The notes under the pieces were generated by a model. The model was not told where the DNA came from. It searched no databases and saw nothing but the letters and a program-made list of their open reading frames with translations. From Prevotella sp. (GTDB lineage: Bacteria > Bacteroidota > Bacteroidia > Bacteroidales > Bacteroidaceae), in assembly GCA_017458005.1 (NCBI GenBank), contig JAFTGH010000011.1, forward strand, positions 98,284 to 162,283: a stretch of DNA of 64,000 nt. The letters are read 5' to 3'. Positions 40,222 to 47,383 of this stretch are shown here, one piece after another (position 1 is the first letter of the stretch; every line of letters starts with the position of its first letter). Made by a program: the position numbers and the translations under genes.

Positions 40222-40346
40222 TTGCAAATATAGGAAATATTTCCCATTTCTCCAAATAATTCAATAAAAAAGCGAAGCCGTTGCCGACTCCGCTTTATAT
40301 TATATATTAATAAGGTGTATTACTTATTCACGAACTTCTTGCCGTT
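40222..40346. repeat. 125-bp inverted repeat, left copy (gene end + terminator + promoter)
   Basis: The reverse complement matches 43792-43916 with 4 differences and no gaps. It carries the last codons of the secreted protein gene (NGKKFVNK and stop), a terminator hairpin (about 40264-40297) and the -7 element of the DUF3791 module. A further 20 bp of coding sequence (40347-40366) matches 43738-43757, separated by 34 extra bases in the right copy. Confidence 0.95.
40264..40297 (-). terminator. Intrinsic terminator of the secreted protein gene
   Basis: Minus-strand arms AAGCGGAGTC and GGCTTCGCTT pair over 10 bp (two G-T pairs) around a GGCAAC-type loop, followed by six T. An almost identical copy with a repaired pair lies in the right inverted repeat. 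Confidence 0.8.
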
Positions 40347-41279
40347 CTGGATCAAGATACCCTTCTGGCTCTTGTCAGCCTTCTGACCTGCGAGGTTGTA
40401 GATAGGAGCGTTAGCGTTCTCAGCCTTTACATTAGAGATACCTGTGCCACCAAGGTCAGGAACAACTGAGATAGGAGTTGAACTACCTTGAGCCTCAACT
40501 ATAATATTCTCTTTAGTAATAGTAACAACCTCTCCCTTATCATTGGGAACACCAGCATTAAACTCTGCTGCCATTTCCCCGCCAGGAGCGGAAACATAAG
40601 AATCTGAACCGAACTCAAAACCTCCGAATCCAATCTGAGATGAAGCCTGGAATAGATAGTATGACTCATCTGCCACTACGTCAAAACTGATATAGCCCCA
40701 AAAATGGCTATTACCTTTATCTATCACATAAGTATTTGCTCCAGCCTCATCATGGCGTGCCTTGATTTCATCGTTAGTAAAGAATTGCAGTTTTCCGTCG
40801 TCACCTTTAACTCCATTTATATATCCTTCCACTTTATAGTCGACATAAGGTGTTAAAGGAGTTCCAGTAGATTCTTTTACTACAAAAGTTTTACGATTTC
40901 CTTTATTAGCCCAAACTGTAATCTTCAAAGTTCCTGAAGTTTTTGGGGTGAACTTATAATAGAGACCATAACCTGGAACTCCTGTTTTGCCGCCCTCATA
41001 GTCGAGATAACCATAGCAAGCACGGTAAGTGCCTGTAGGCTCATCATCAGTATAAATCTCCTCTGCCATGATCTTCTCATAGGCGTTGCCTTGTCCATTT
41101 ACAATGTATATTGGATCAACAAGGTCATTTACTTGGTTATTCTTTACTTCCCATGTTATAGGTCCCCATTCAATACTCTTAATAGGATAAAGATGAGAAG
41201 GATCTGTTTCATCAATGTTCTGCGCATTAACACTCATGGCAACGAGAGCCATGCTAATAAGGGTAAAAATCTTTTTCAT
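40320..41279 (-). CDS. Secreted protein with C-terminal sorting-like tail, function unknown
   Basis: This 319-residue protein has a signal peptide (about 1-19, ending VNAQ). It has a beta-rich body (GLYYKFTPKTSGTLKITVWANKG near 120, and GYISFDVVADESYYLFQASSQIGFGGFEF near 195) that suggests a carbohydrate-binding or jelly-roll fold. It ends APIYNLAGQKADKSQKGILIQNGKKFVNK, like the short C-terminal tails of proteins exported by the Bacteroidota type IX (Por) system. The promoter (CAAATATA, 41372-41379) lies in a 98-bp repeat, and its leader can form a CACCTC/GAGGTG hairpin (41338-41357). The 3' end is part of the 125-bp inverted repeat. Confidence 0.78.
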   Translation of the reverse strand: MKKIFTLISMALVAMSVNAQNIDETDPSHLYPIKSIEWGPITWEVKNNQVNDLVDPIYIVNGQGNAYEKIMAEEIYTDDEPTGTYRACYGYLDYEGGKTGVPGYGLYYKFTPKTSGTLKITVWANKGNRKTFVVKESTGTPLTPYVDYKVEGYINGVKGDDGKLQFFTNDEIKARHDEAGANTYVIDKGNSHFWGYISFDVVADESYYLFQASSQIGFGGFEFGSDSYVSAPGGEMAAEFNAGVPNDKGEVVTITKENIIVEAQGSSTPISVVPDLGGTGISNVKAENANAPIYNLAGQKADKSQKGILIQNGKKFVNK

Positions 41280-41363
41280 AAGCGTTTTAGTTTTGTTTGT
41301 TAATATTTGAGTTTACTGTAGTTCGTTGCTCTCACGTCCACCTCTTGCCCGGAGGTGTATATA

Positions 41364-41461
41364 TTTCGGTGCAAATATAAGGCATTTTTTTGAAACCTCC
41401 AAACTTTTTAGTGTAAAATGTACGTACATATATATAAATAAGGTGAAACCGTGGTGTGTAA
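41364..41461. repeat. 98-bp direct repeat, copy 1 (promoter region of the secreted protein gene)
   Basis: It matches 41911-42008 with about 10 differences and no gaps (about 90 percent). It includes the -7 element at 41372-41379 and, upstream, the perfect palindrome ATGTACGTACAT followed by an ATATATAT run, the best conserved part of the repeat. The two copies bracket the truncated DUF4143 gene. Confidence 0.9.
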
Positions 41462-41474
41462 TATACAAATGACA

Positions 41475-41921
41475 CTAGTAAAGGAAGCCAAAAGCCCAGA
41501 GAGGGATCTTTCTTAGATATGCTGATTCAATGTCATCCGCTGCTATGAACGAATGCTCCTGACCAGCCAATTGCCCATACCCCTTATCGGCGCCCCCCAC
41601 TTCTATCACTGTGTCGTTATCAATACGGAAATCTCCACGCTTGTAGCCCGCATATTCAATTGTATGACCTGCGGAAGCCAATTGGTTTGCAATGAAAGTC
41701 TCTCTGACCGTACCTGTCTCTGGTTTCTGTGGGCATAGTGCATACAGTAGATTCGTGTTGTCAAGATAAATCTTGTCTGGTTTCTGAAGATCGGTAATGT
41801 TCTTTTTAAAATATTTGTTTCTCACATGTTCTTCTAAAAAACACTTTTGACGGGTATTTGCTTTTTGCAAAATACATTTTCCATGCGTAAGTGCTCTTTG
41901 TAAAAAGCATTTTCGGTACAA
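41475..41921 (-). pseudogene. Truncated DUF4143 ATPase (C-terminal domain only)
   Basis: The 148-codon frame ends with a recognisable DUF4143 C-terminus: KPDKIYLDNTNLLYAL, ETGTVRETFIANQLASAG, GDFRIDNDTVIEVGG, SFIAADDIESAYLRKIPLWAFGFLY. The N-terminal AAA domain with the P-loop is missing. In its place are three 11-residue near-repeats (KCFLQRALTHG, KCILQKANTRQ, KCFLEEHVRNK) that correspond to 33-bp operator-like DNA repeats. It looks like an internal deletion that joined the operator region to the 3' part of the gene. A -7-like element (CAAAAATA, 41919-41926) from the 98-bp repeat could still transcribe it. Confidence 0.85.
41826..41909. repeat. 33-bp-phased palindromic elements, three copies, in the truncated ATPase gene
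   Basis: TGCTCTTTGTAAAAAGCA (41892-41909) is a nearly perfect palindrome. Related 18-bp elements begin at 41859 and about 41826, so the spacing is 33 bp each time. The intact DUF4143 gene at 42193-43533 has three palindromes with the same 33-bp spacing but another sequence. Confidence 0.8.
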
Positions 41922-42008
41922 AAATAAGGTATTTCCTTGAAACCTCCAAACTTTTTGGTGTAAAATGTACGTACATATATATAAATAAGGTGAAACATCT
42001 GTGTGTAA
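41911..42008. repeat. 98-bp direct repeat, copy 2
   Basis: Second copy of the promoter region of the secreted protein gene (see 41364-41461), placed upstream of the truncated DUF4143 gene. The palindrome ATGTACGTACAT and the ATATAT run are unchanged, while the -7 element reads TATTTTTG. Confidence 0.9.
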
Positions 42009-42091
42009 AGTGCCATTCCAATCGAATAAAAGTGCCTATGTTTTCGATGTAAAGTGCCGTTGTAATCAATCGTTGGAAGCATCCCCTTTAT

Positions 42092-42180
42092 CGGTTGACT
42101 CCAGTCAACCGATCTGCCGACTCCAGTCAACCGATTGGTTGACTCCATGTCAACCGACCGTTTGACTCTAAGTCGGCAGG
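42092..42180. repeat. Array C: 22-bp-period palindromic tandem repeat
   Basis: Four units, each GGTTGACT, 2-5 bases, GTCAACC-like, plus a short linker (GATC, GATT, GACC). The GACT cores begin at 42097, 42119, 42141 and 42164, giving 22-23 bp spacing. Units 1 to 3 keep long arms, while unit 4 is shorter. It ends 12 bp before the stop of the DUF4143 ATPase gene. The sequence is unrelated to arrays A and B but the period is the same. Confidence 0.87.
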
Positions 42181-42192
42181 TAGCAATACACT

Positions 42193-43533
42193 CTATTCCT
42201 TAATCAACTCATCCAATATACCTACATAATAAAAGGGGACATTCAATAATCTGAACTTATGCCCATTGGCTGTAGTCAGTTCATCTTCAGAATATGGACC
42301 ACTCCATATTCTAACAGCGACATCACTTGCCTGAGGGGTAGACATGAAAGAATGCAAAGAGCGGAGATGTGAGTTTGTTCCAGCCTTCACCTCTAAGGGA
42401 ACTAGTCTCACACCATTATGCCATACAAAATCGACCTCCGCGGTGGAACCCGTTTTCCCTCTAACCCAGAAATATTGCTCATCTTTGTAATTTCGGTCTA
42501 ATAGTATGCGTAATTCCTGTGCTACAATTTGCTCTGCCGCATGACCACGCCAGATGTCAAGCAGACTTTTGTTTTGCAAGTACTCTAACTGGATGTTTGC
42601 AGAAAAATTGACAATACCAGAATCAACCCAGATTAATTTGGGTGAACGTGTCAAAGCGGGTTGGGGTGGTGCCTGTACAGAAGTAACAGGATAGTCGAGA
42701 TGTAATAGAAACGCTTTTTGCAGCACGTCAAATGCCTCATGGATTTCTTTGCTGCTATATGCGCTTCCTCCAAAACCGCGATAAGTGATAGTTTGACCTG
42801 CCTCTATCCACCCATGACGCAATATGTGGCGAATGATTGCTACTTGGGATGCGTTCTTGGCATATTTCTCTACATCCTCATCATATCCGTCAAGTAATGA
42901 TTTGTATATTGGCGATAGTTTCATGATATCTTGATGACGGGCATAGTCTGCTACTACTTCAGGCATTCCACCAATAAGCGCATAGTTGCTAAAACGTTGG
43001 ATTAATTGATCATGCAACAATGAAGGCACCTCATGATGGTGAATCATATTGACTAGTTCCTCGTCACCCATTGCCTGTAGATACTCCAAAAAGGAACAAG
43101 GGCGCAAAGACATGTACTCAACCCTACCAACAGGAAAAGAGAAGTGTTGGCTCAGTAAACTTTGTAATCTTGAGCCTGCGGTAATAACAAACAACTCAGG
43201 TAATTGCTCCTTAAAATAGCGAAGCATTGCCACTGCTCTCGGCTCCTCTTGAATTTCATCAATAAAAAGGAGTGTCCGACCATTTCTGTTAATGGAAATA
43301 CGCTTTTGGACACAGATATACTGAAAGGCTTCATGAACATTATCGGTCAAAGAGAACACATGAGCGTCGGCACTTTGCTCCAAATTCAGTTTAATATAGT
43401 GGTCAAACTCTTTGCTGAACTCATCAACCAATGTAGTCTTCCCCACTTGTCTGGCACCTCTTAATACCAGTGGCTTGCGGTTCTCTCTCTTGCTCCATTC
43501 ATGGAGTTGCTGTAGCATTTGACGTTGTATCAT
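42193..43533 (-). CDS. AAA ATPase with DUF4143 domain
   Basis: This intact 446-residue protein has Walker A GARQVGKTTLV at about 25-35, Walker B TLLFIDEIQEEPRAVAML near 88-105, sensor VITAGSRLQSLL near 115-125, LIGGMPEVVADYARHQD near 188, and the C-terminal DUF4143 nuclease-like part with TGSTAEVDFVWHNGVRLVPLEVKAG near 375. Such ATPases are frequent in Bacteroidales accessory regions; their job is not established. The start at 43533 follows a TATCTTTG element (43559-43566, plus-strand CAAAGATA), and three 33-bp-spaced palindromes lie over and beyond the -33 region. Confidence 0.9.
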   Translation of the reverse strand: MIQRQMLQQLHEWSKRENRKPLVLRGARQVGKTTLVDEFSKEFDHYIKLNLEQSADAHVFSLTDNVHEAFQYICVQKRISINRNGRTLLFIDEIQEEPRAVAMLRYFKEQLPELFVITAGSRLQSLLSQHFSFPVGRVEYMSLRPCSFLEYLQAMGDEELVNMIHHHEVPSLLHDQLIQRFSNYALIGGMPEVVADYARHQDIMKLSPIYKSLLDGYDEDVEKYAKNASQVAIIRHILRHGWIEAGQTITYRGFGGSAYSSKEIHEAFDVLQKAFLLHLDYPVTSVQAPPQPALTRSPKLIWVDSGIVNFSANIQLEYLQNKSLLDIWRGHAAEQIVAQELRILLDRNYKDEQYFWVRGKTGSTAEVDFVWHNGVRLVPLEVKAGTNSHLRSLHSFMSTPQASDVAVRIWSGPYSEDELTTANGHKFRLLNVPFYYVGILDELIKE

Positions 43534-43558
43534 ATCGTAATATCCTCTAATTCAGTGG

Positions 43559-43654
43559 CAAAGATACGGATTTTCCCTAAAATATAGGCAAAAATAAGCG
43601 AAAAATTTCCTAAAATATAGGCAAAAATAGAATATAATCTCCCTAAAACATAGG
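43559..43654 (-). promoter_or_regulatory. Promoter with three 33-bp-phased palindromic operators (DUF4143 ATPase)
   Basis: The -7 element is at 43559-43566. CCTAAAATATAGG (palindromic ends CCTA/TAGG) occurs at 43576, 43609 and, as CCTAAAACATAGG, at 43642, exactly 33 bp apart, each followed by GCAA. The first overlaps the -33 position. Spacing of three helical turns puts all sites on one face of the DNA, as for a cooperative repressor. Confidence 0.8.
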
Positions 43655-43737
43655 CAAGAGGTACTATGCAACCTGTTGAGCAGGGTAAGACATTTTGTCA
43701 ACCTGACAACCTTTTTAAAAAAATACTACTATGTGAA

Positions 43738-43827
43738 AGAAGGGTATCTTGATCCAGTCATCGACGAAGTCGCTTTGACCGTGTGTCAAAGAACGGTAAG
43801 AAGTTCGTGAATAAGTAATACACCTTA
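43738..43827 (+). pseudogene. Remnant of the 3' end of a secreted protein gene
   Basis: It reads KGILIQ, then 34 inserted bases that break the frame, then NGKKFVNK and stop, identical in protein to the end of the gene at 40320-41279. It overlaps the start of the right inverted repeat. There is no start codon or signal peptide. It shows that the HEPN/MNT module stands behind a second copy of the same gene end. Confidence 0.8.
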
Positions 43828-43916
43828 TTAATATATAATATAAAGCGGAGTCGGCAACGGCTCCGCTTTTTTATTGAATTATTTGGAAGAATGGGAAATA
43901 TTTCCTATATTTGCAA
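43792..43916. repeat. 125-bp inverted repeat, right copy
   Basis: Reverse-complement match of 40222-40346 with 4 differences. It carries the gene-end remnant, a terminator (perfect stem AAGCGGAGTC..GGCTCCGCTT and six T, about 43843-43873) and the -7 element TATATTTG (43906-43913) that drives the HEPN/MNT module. Confidence 0.95.
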
Positions 43917-43940
43917 CGATTAAGAAAAAGATAGAAGATT

Positions 43941-44330
43941 ATGGCAACAGACAAAGTGGCTTACTGGTTTGATATAGCCAACTACGATTTGGATACCGCT
44001 GAAGCAATGTACCAGACAGGTCGGTGGCTTTATGTTGCTTTTATGTGTCATCAGGTTATAGAGAAAACTTTGAAAGCGTATTGGTGTGCGACACAAAGTG
44101 AAGACGCTCCCTATACCCACAACCACATGCGTTTGGCAGAAGGATGTGGACTTTATGATCAAATGAATGACGACCAACGAGACTTCTTGGATACAATTAC
44201 TAATTTTAACATAGAAGCACGTTATCCAGAAGATAAGGAAGCATTGGCTAAAACTCTTACAGAGCATTTCTGTCGACAAATGATTGATGAAACAAAACTA
44301 TTGCAACAATGGATAAAAGAAAGGCTTTGA
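43941..44330 (+). CDS. HEPN domain protein (toxin-like partner of MNT)
   Basis: The 129-residue helical protein begins MATDKVAYWFDIANYDLDTAEAMY and has VAFMCHQVIEKTLKAYW and THNHMRLAEGC, the usual HEPN helices. I do not see a clean R-x4-6-H RNase motif, so toxicity is uncertain. Minimal-nucleotidyltransferase partners of the HEPN/MNT (HepT/MntA) systems inactivate HEPN by adding AMP. The gene overlaps the MNT gene by 22 bp. The promoter is in the inverted repeat. Confidence 0.85.
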   Translation: MATDKVAYWFDIANYDLDTAEAMYQTGRWLYVAFMCHQVIEKTLKAYWCATQSEDAPYTHNHMRLAEGCGLYDQMNDDQRDFLDTITNFNIEARYPEDKEALAKTLTEHFCRQMIDETKLLQQWIKERL

Positions 44331-44626
44331 CCCGTGATGAGGCTCTTGCGCTTGTTCGAAAGTATAAGCAGGTGATAAGGTCCCGTTTTGATTTTGAGCC
44401 GAAAGTAATGATGTTTGGTTCCTATTCCAAAGGTTATGCCAATCCCGATAGTGATATAGATGTTGCTGTCATTGTGCCCACCTATGGCAATCGTAAATTT
44501 GAAATGTCAAAGGGGTTATGGCGTGATGTGCGAGATGTCAGTTTCTTAATTGAACCTGTACTTATGGCGGAAGATCGTTGGTCACCTCTTTACGATGATG
44601 TGATGCGTACCGGGGTGACTGTATAA
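44309..44626 (+). CDS. Minimal nucleotidyltransferase (MNT, antitoxin-like)
   Basis: The 105-residue protein contains GSYSKGYANPDSDIDVAV at about 37-54, the G-S-x(10)-D-x-D active site of minimal nucleotidyltransferases. It would use ATP to modify the HEPN protein encoded just upstream, or another target. The overlap of 22 bp implies translational coupling and matched amounts. The pair is a typical type VII toxin-antitoxin arrangement. Confidence 0.88.
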   Translation: MDKRKALTRDEALALVRKYKQVIRSRFDFEPKVMMFGSYSKGYANPDSDIDVAVIVPTYGNRKFEMSKGLWRDVRDVSFLIEPVLMAEDRWSPLYDDVMRTGVTV

Positions 44627-44675
44627 ATTATTTTCGTATCTCGCGTCGATAAGAATACTAGAACTACTAAAACAA

Positions 44676-47366
44676 ATGGATATGAAGAGAAGAATGATGA
44701 TGCTGGTGCTGATGAGTGCTTTTGCCTTAGGCACTTTCGCACAAAGAACTATTACCGTCGCCAAGGATGGTACGGGCGACTATGCTACCGTACAGGCTGC
44801 TGTTGACGCAGTGGCGGAAGGCGAGGAGGCTACTATTGAGGTCAAGGCGGGCACCTATGAGGAGATGGTGAAGATCGGAACCCGTCAGAAAGCCTCCACC
44901 AAGAAGATCTCCCTGATTGGTGAGGGGGCGGATAAGACTATTATCACTGCCGCCAATGGTAAGAATACCATCGGCAACGGAAAGGATTTGCGCGACTATG
45001 CCACAGTAGGTATCTTTGCCCCAGACTTCTATGCGCAGGATATCTGTATCCAGAACACGGGAGGCAGTGCGGCAGGTCAGGCGCTTGCCTTGCATGTGGA
45101 TGGCGACCGTGCCACCTTCTATCATTGTAAGATAGCAGGTTACCAGGACACCCATCGCACCAAGAAGACCACCCGTAGTTATTATAAGGAGTGCGTCATC
45201 GAGGGTGCCACCGACTATATCTATGCAGGTGGTACTTGCTGGTTTGAGAGATGTACGCTGAACTGTGTCGCTGGCGGCTATATCACAGCCCCAGAGGATA
45301 TCACTATCTATACGACGGCAGAGGATGGTACGAAGATATGGCTGGGCTTTATCTTTAACAACTGTGAGGTGACGAAGGGACAGGGTGTCGCTGACAAGAG
45401 TGTCGCCTTGGGTCGTTGCTGGGGTGCCGAGAAATGTGGCAGCATGTTCCTGAACTGTCAGTTGAACAATATAATCAAGGCTGCAGGATGGGAGACCATG
45501 GGAGGCAATGATGGCACGAAATCGTATTTTGCGGAGTATAAGAGCAAGAACGGCGCAGACCTTGCCGACGTGTCGGGTCGTATCAGTTGGAGTCACCAGT
45601 TGACGGATGCCGACTATGCGAAAGTGAACACGTGGGCGAAGGTGGACGAGATATATCGTGGTATCAATCCGAATGCGGTAGCCTTTGACCCCGAGGCTGT
45701 TATTGCCGCCCATCTAAAAGCCTCAGCCGATGACTATACGGAATTAGAGCAAGGACTGCTAGCCTTCCCAACGGCACGTGGCTTTGGAAAATTCGTCTCA
45801 GGCGGTCGTGGCGGTAAGGTGGTAGAGGTCACCAATCTGGAGGATGACCCTGCGAATCCTTCCGAGGGTTCCCTGCGCTGGGCACTGACCGTGGCTGGCA
45901 AGGAGAATGCCACCATCGTGTTCCGTGTCAGTGGTGTTATCAAGATCGGTGTCAATGCGCAGAAGAAACGTGAACTGCGTGCTGGTCTGAAGAACGTGAC
46001 GATTGCAGGACAGACAGCCCCAGGTGACGGTATTCTGATTCGAGGCGGCAAGGTGAACCTGGGTGGCTCGGATAATGTCATCATCCGCAACCTGCGTTTC
46101 CGTGTTGGCGAGATTGACGAGGAAGACCTTGCGAAGGCTACTGACAGCCGCTTTATAGCAGGGGCGGGACTGGGTATCGAGAATGCCAAGAATATCATCA
46201 TCGACCACTGCTGCTTCGGATGGAGCGGTGAGGAGAATATGACGATATACGACGACCATTTTATGACGGTGCAGTGGTGTATCATCCATGAGGGACTTTA
46301 CAATGCAGGACACCAGAAAGGACAGCGTAGTTTTGGCAATCAGTGGGGTGGCTCACCTGCGACCTATCACCATAACCTGTTGGCGCATAACTATAACCGT
46401 AGTTCACGCCTGAACGGTGCTAGTAGTACGACAGAGGACCGTAATGTCTTCATGGAGTATTTCAACAACGTGAACTATAACTGGGGTAAGAAGAACTCCT
46501 GTTATGGTGGTGAGAACGAGGCAGGTACCTATAGTTCCCATGAATGTAACTTTGTGGGCAATTACTATAAGCCGGGTCCCTCGACACCAAGCAATAGTTA
46601 CTTCATGGAGTTGTCCGGAGCACGTAATGGTAAGACACTCAATCCCAATCCTTCCCGTTGGTATTTCGCTGGTAACGTGATGGAAGGCAATGCCACTGCC
46701 ACCGCAGACAACTGGTCGGCAATCCATAACAACACGACCTATACCGTCGAGGGAATGAAGTCGGAGTCCCTTATCTATCCTTCATTAGAATATACGCGTT
46801 TGGAGAAGTGTAAGTTTGATGACTATGACAAGTATCGTACACCTACTGAATCGGCAGCGGATGCCTATGAGCATGTGCTTGCCAAGGCAGGAACACTGAA
46901 CCGTGACCAGACAGAACAGCGATTGGTGAATGAGGTACGGGATAAACTCGCTCAGTACAAGGGAACGACACTGAACAAAGATGGCTTCATCGACTCACCA
47001 GAGGATGCGGAGGGATGGCCCACTTATGCGGCAGGAACTCCTGTGGTGGATGAGGACCATGACGGAATGGCTGATGATTGGGAACTTGCCAATGGCTTTG
47101 ACCCGACAAATCCTGACGATCGTAATGTGATTGCCTCGCCAGAGGGATATACCGCTTTGGAGATCTACCTGAATAGTCTGATGGGTGAGACCATTGCTGT
47201 TGTCGCAACCGCTATTGCTCCTGTCCAAAAAGGGGCTTCTCTGGTCAACCGACAGTATTTTGCGCTGAACGGTCGTCAGTCGTCAAACTTACAGCATGGT
47301 ATGAACATCATCCGTGAGACCTACTCCGACGGAACGACACGTACCATGAAGGTGATGGCGAAATAG
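44676..47366 (+). CDS. Secreted pectin methylesterase (CE8) - pectate lyase (PL1) fusion
   Basis: The 896-residue product has a signal peptide (MKRRMMMLVLMSAFALGTFAQ, from the second ATG at 44682). The CE8 domain (about 22-330) shows GDYATVQAAVDA, AGYQDTH, EGATDYIYAGG and ALGRCWG. The PL1 domain (about 365-760) shows GFGKFVSGGRGGKVVEVTNL, VTIAGQTAPGDGI, IIRNLRFRVG, IIIDHCCFGWS and NRSSRLNG. A TSP3/dockerin-like calcium loop (DEDHDGMADDWELANGFDPTNPDD) follows, then a Por-like sorting tail (YFALNGRQS...IRETYSDG). De-esterification and cleavage in one chain suits methylated homogalacturonan. It lies just behind the HEPN/MNT genes and converges on the kinase gene. Confidence 0.93.
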   Translation: MDMKRRMMMLVLMSAFALGTFAQRTITVAKDGTGDYATVQAAVDAVAEGEEATIEVKAGTYEEMVKIGTRQKASTKKISLIGEGADKTIITAANGKNTIGNGKDLRDYATVGIFAPDFYAQDICIQNTGGSAAGQALALHVDGDRATFYHCKIAGYQDTHRTKKTTRSYYKECVIEGATDYIYAGGTCWFERCTLNCVAGGYITAPEDITIYTTAEDGTKIWLGFIFNNCEVTKGQGVADKSVALGRCWGAEKCGSMFLNCQLNNIIKAAGWETMGGNDGTKSYFAEYKSKNGADLADVSGRISWSHQLTDADYAKVNTWAKVDEIYRGINPNAVAFDPEAVIAAHLKASADDYTELEQGLLAFPTARGFGKFVSGGRGGKVVEVTNLEDDPANPSEGSLRWALTVAGKENATIVFRVSGVIKIGVNAQKKRELRAGLKNVTIAGQTAPGDGILIRGGKVNLGGSDNVIIRNLRFRVGEIDEEDLAKATDSRFIAGAGLGIENAKNIIIDHCCFGWSGEENMTIYDDHFMTVQWCIIHEGLYNAGHQKGQRSFGNQWGGSPATYHHNLLAHNYNRSSRLNGASSTTEDRNVFMEYFNNVNYNWGKKNSCYGGENEAGTYSSHECNFVGNYYKPGPSTPSNSYFMELSGARNGKTLNPNPSRWYFAGNVMEGNATATADNWSAIHNNTTYTVEGMKSESLIYPSLEYTRLEKCKFDDYDKYRTPTESAADAYEHVLAKAGTLNRDQTEQRLVNEVRDKLAQYKGTTLNKDGFIDSPEDAEGWPTYAAGTPVVDEDHDGMADDWELANGFDPTNPDDRNVIASPEGYTALEIYLNSLMGETIAVVATAIAPVQKGASLVNRQYFALNGRQSSNLQHGMNIIRETYSDGTTRTMKVMAK

Positions 47367-47383
47367 ACGGATGATGTCAGAAG

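Noticed and set aside
41372-42008. Insertion sequence ends at the 98-bp direct repeats
   Set aside because: No transposase, no terminal inverted repeats and no short target duplication are visible; the repeat is a copy of a host promoter region.
40347-43791. Invertible DNA switch with site-specific recombinase
   Set aside because: Inverted repeats are present, but no recombinase gene is in or near the segment, and the promoters in the repeats face outward, so inversion would not switch their output. Homologous recombination remains possible.
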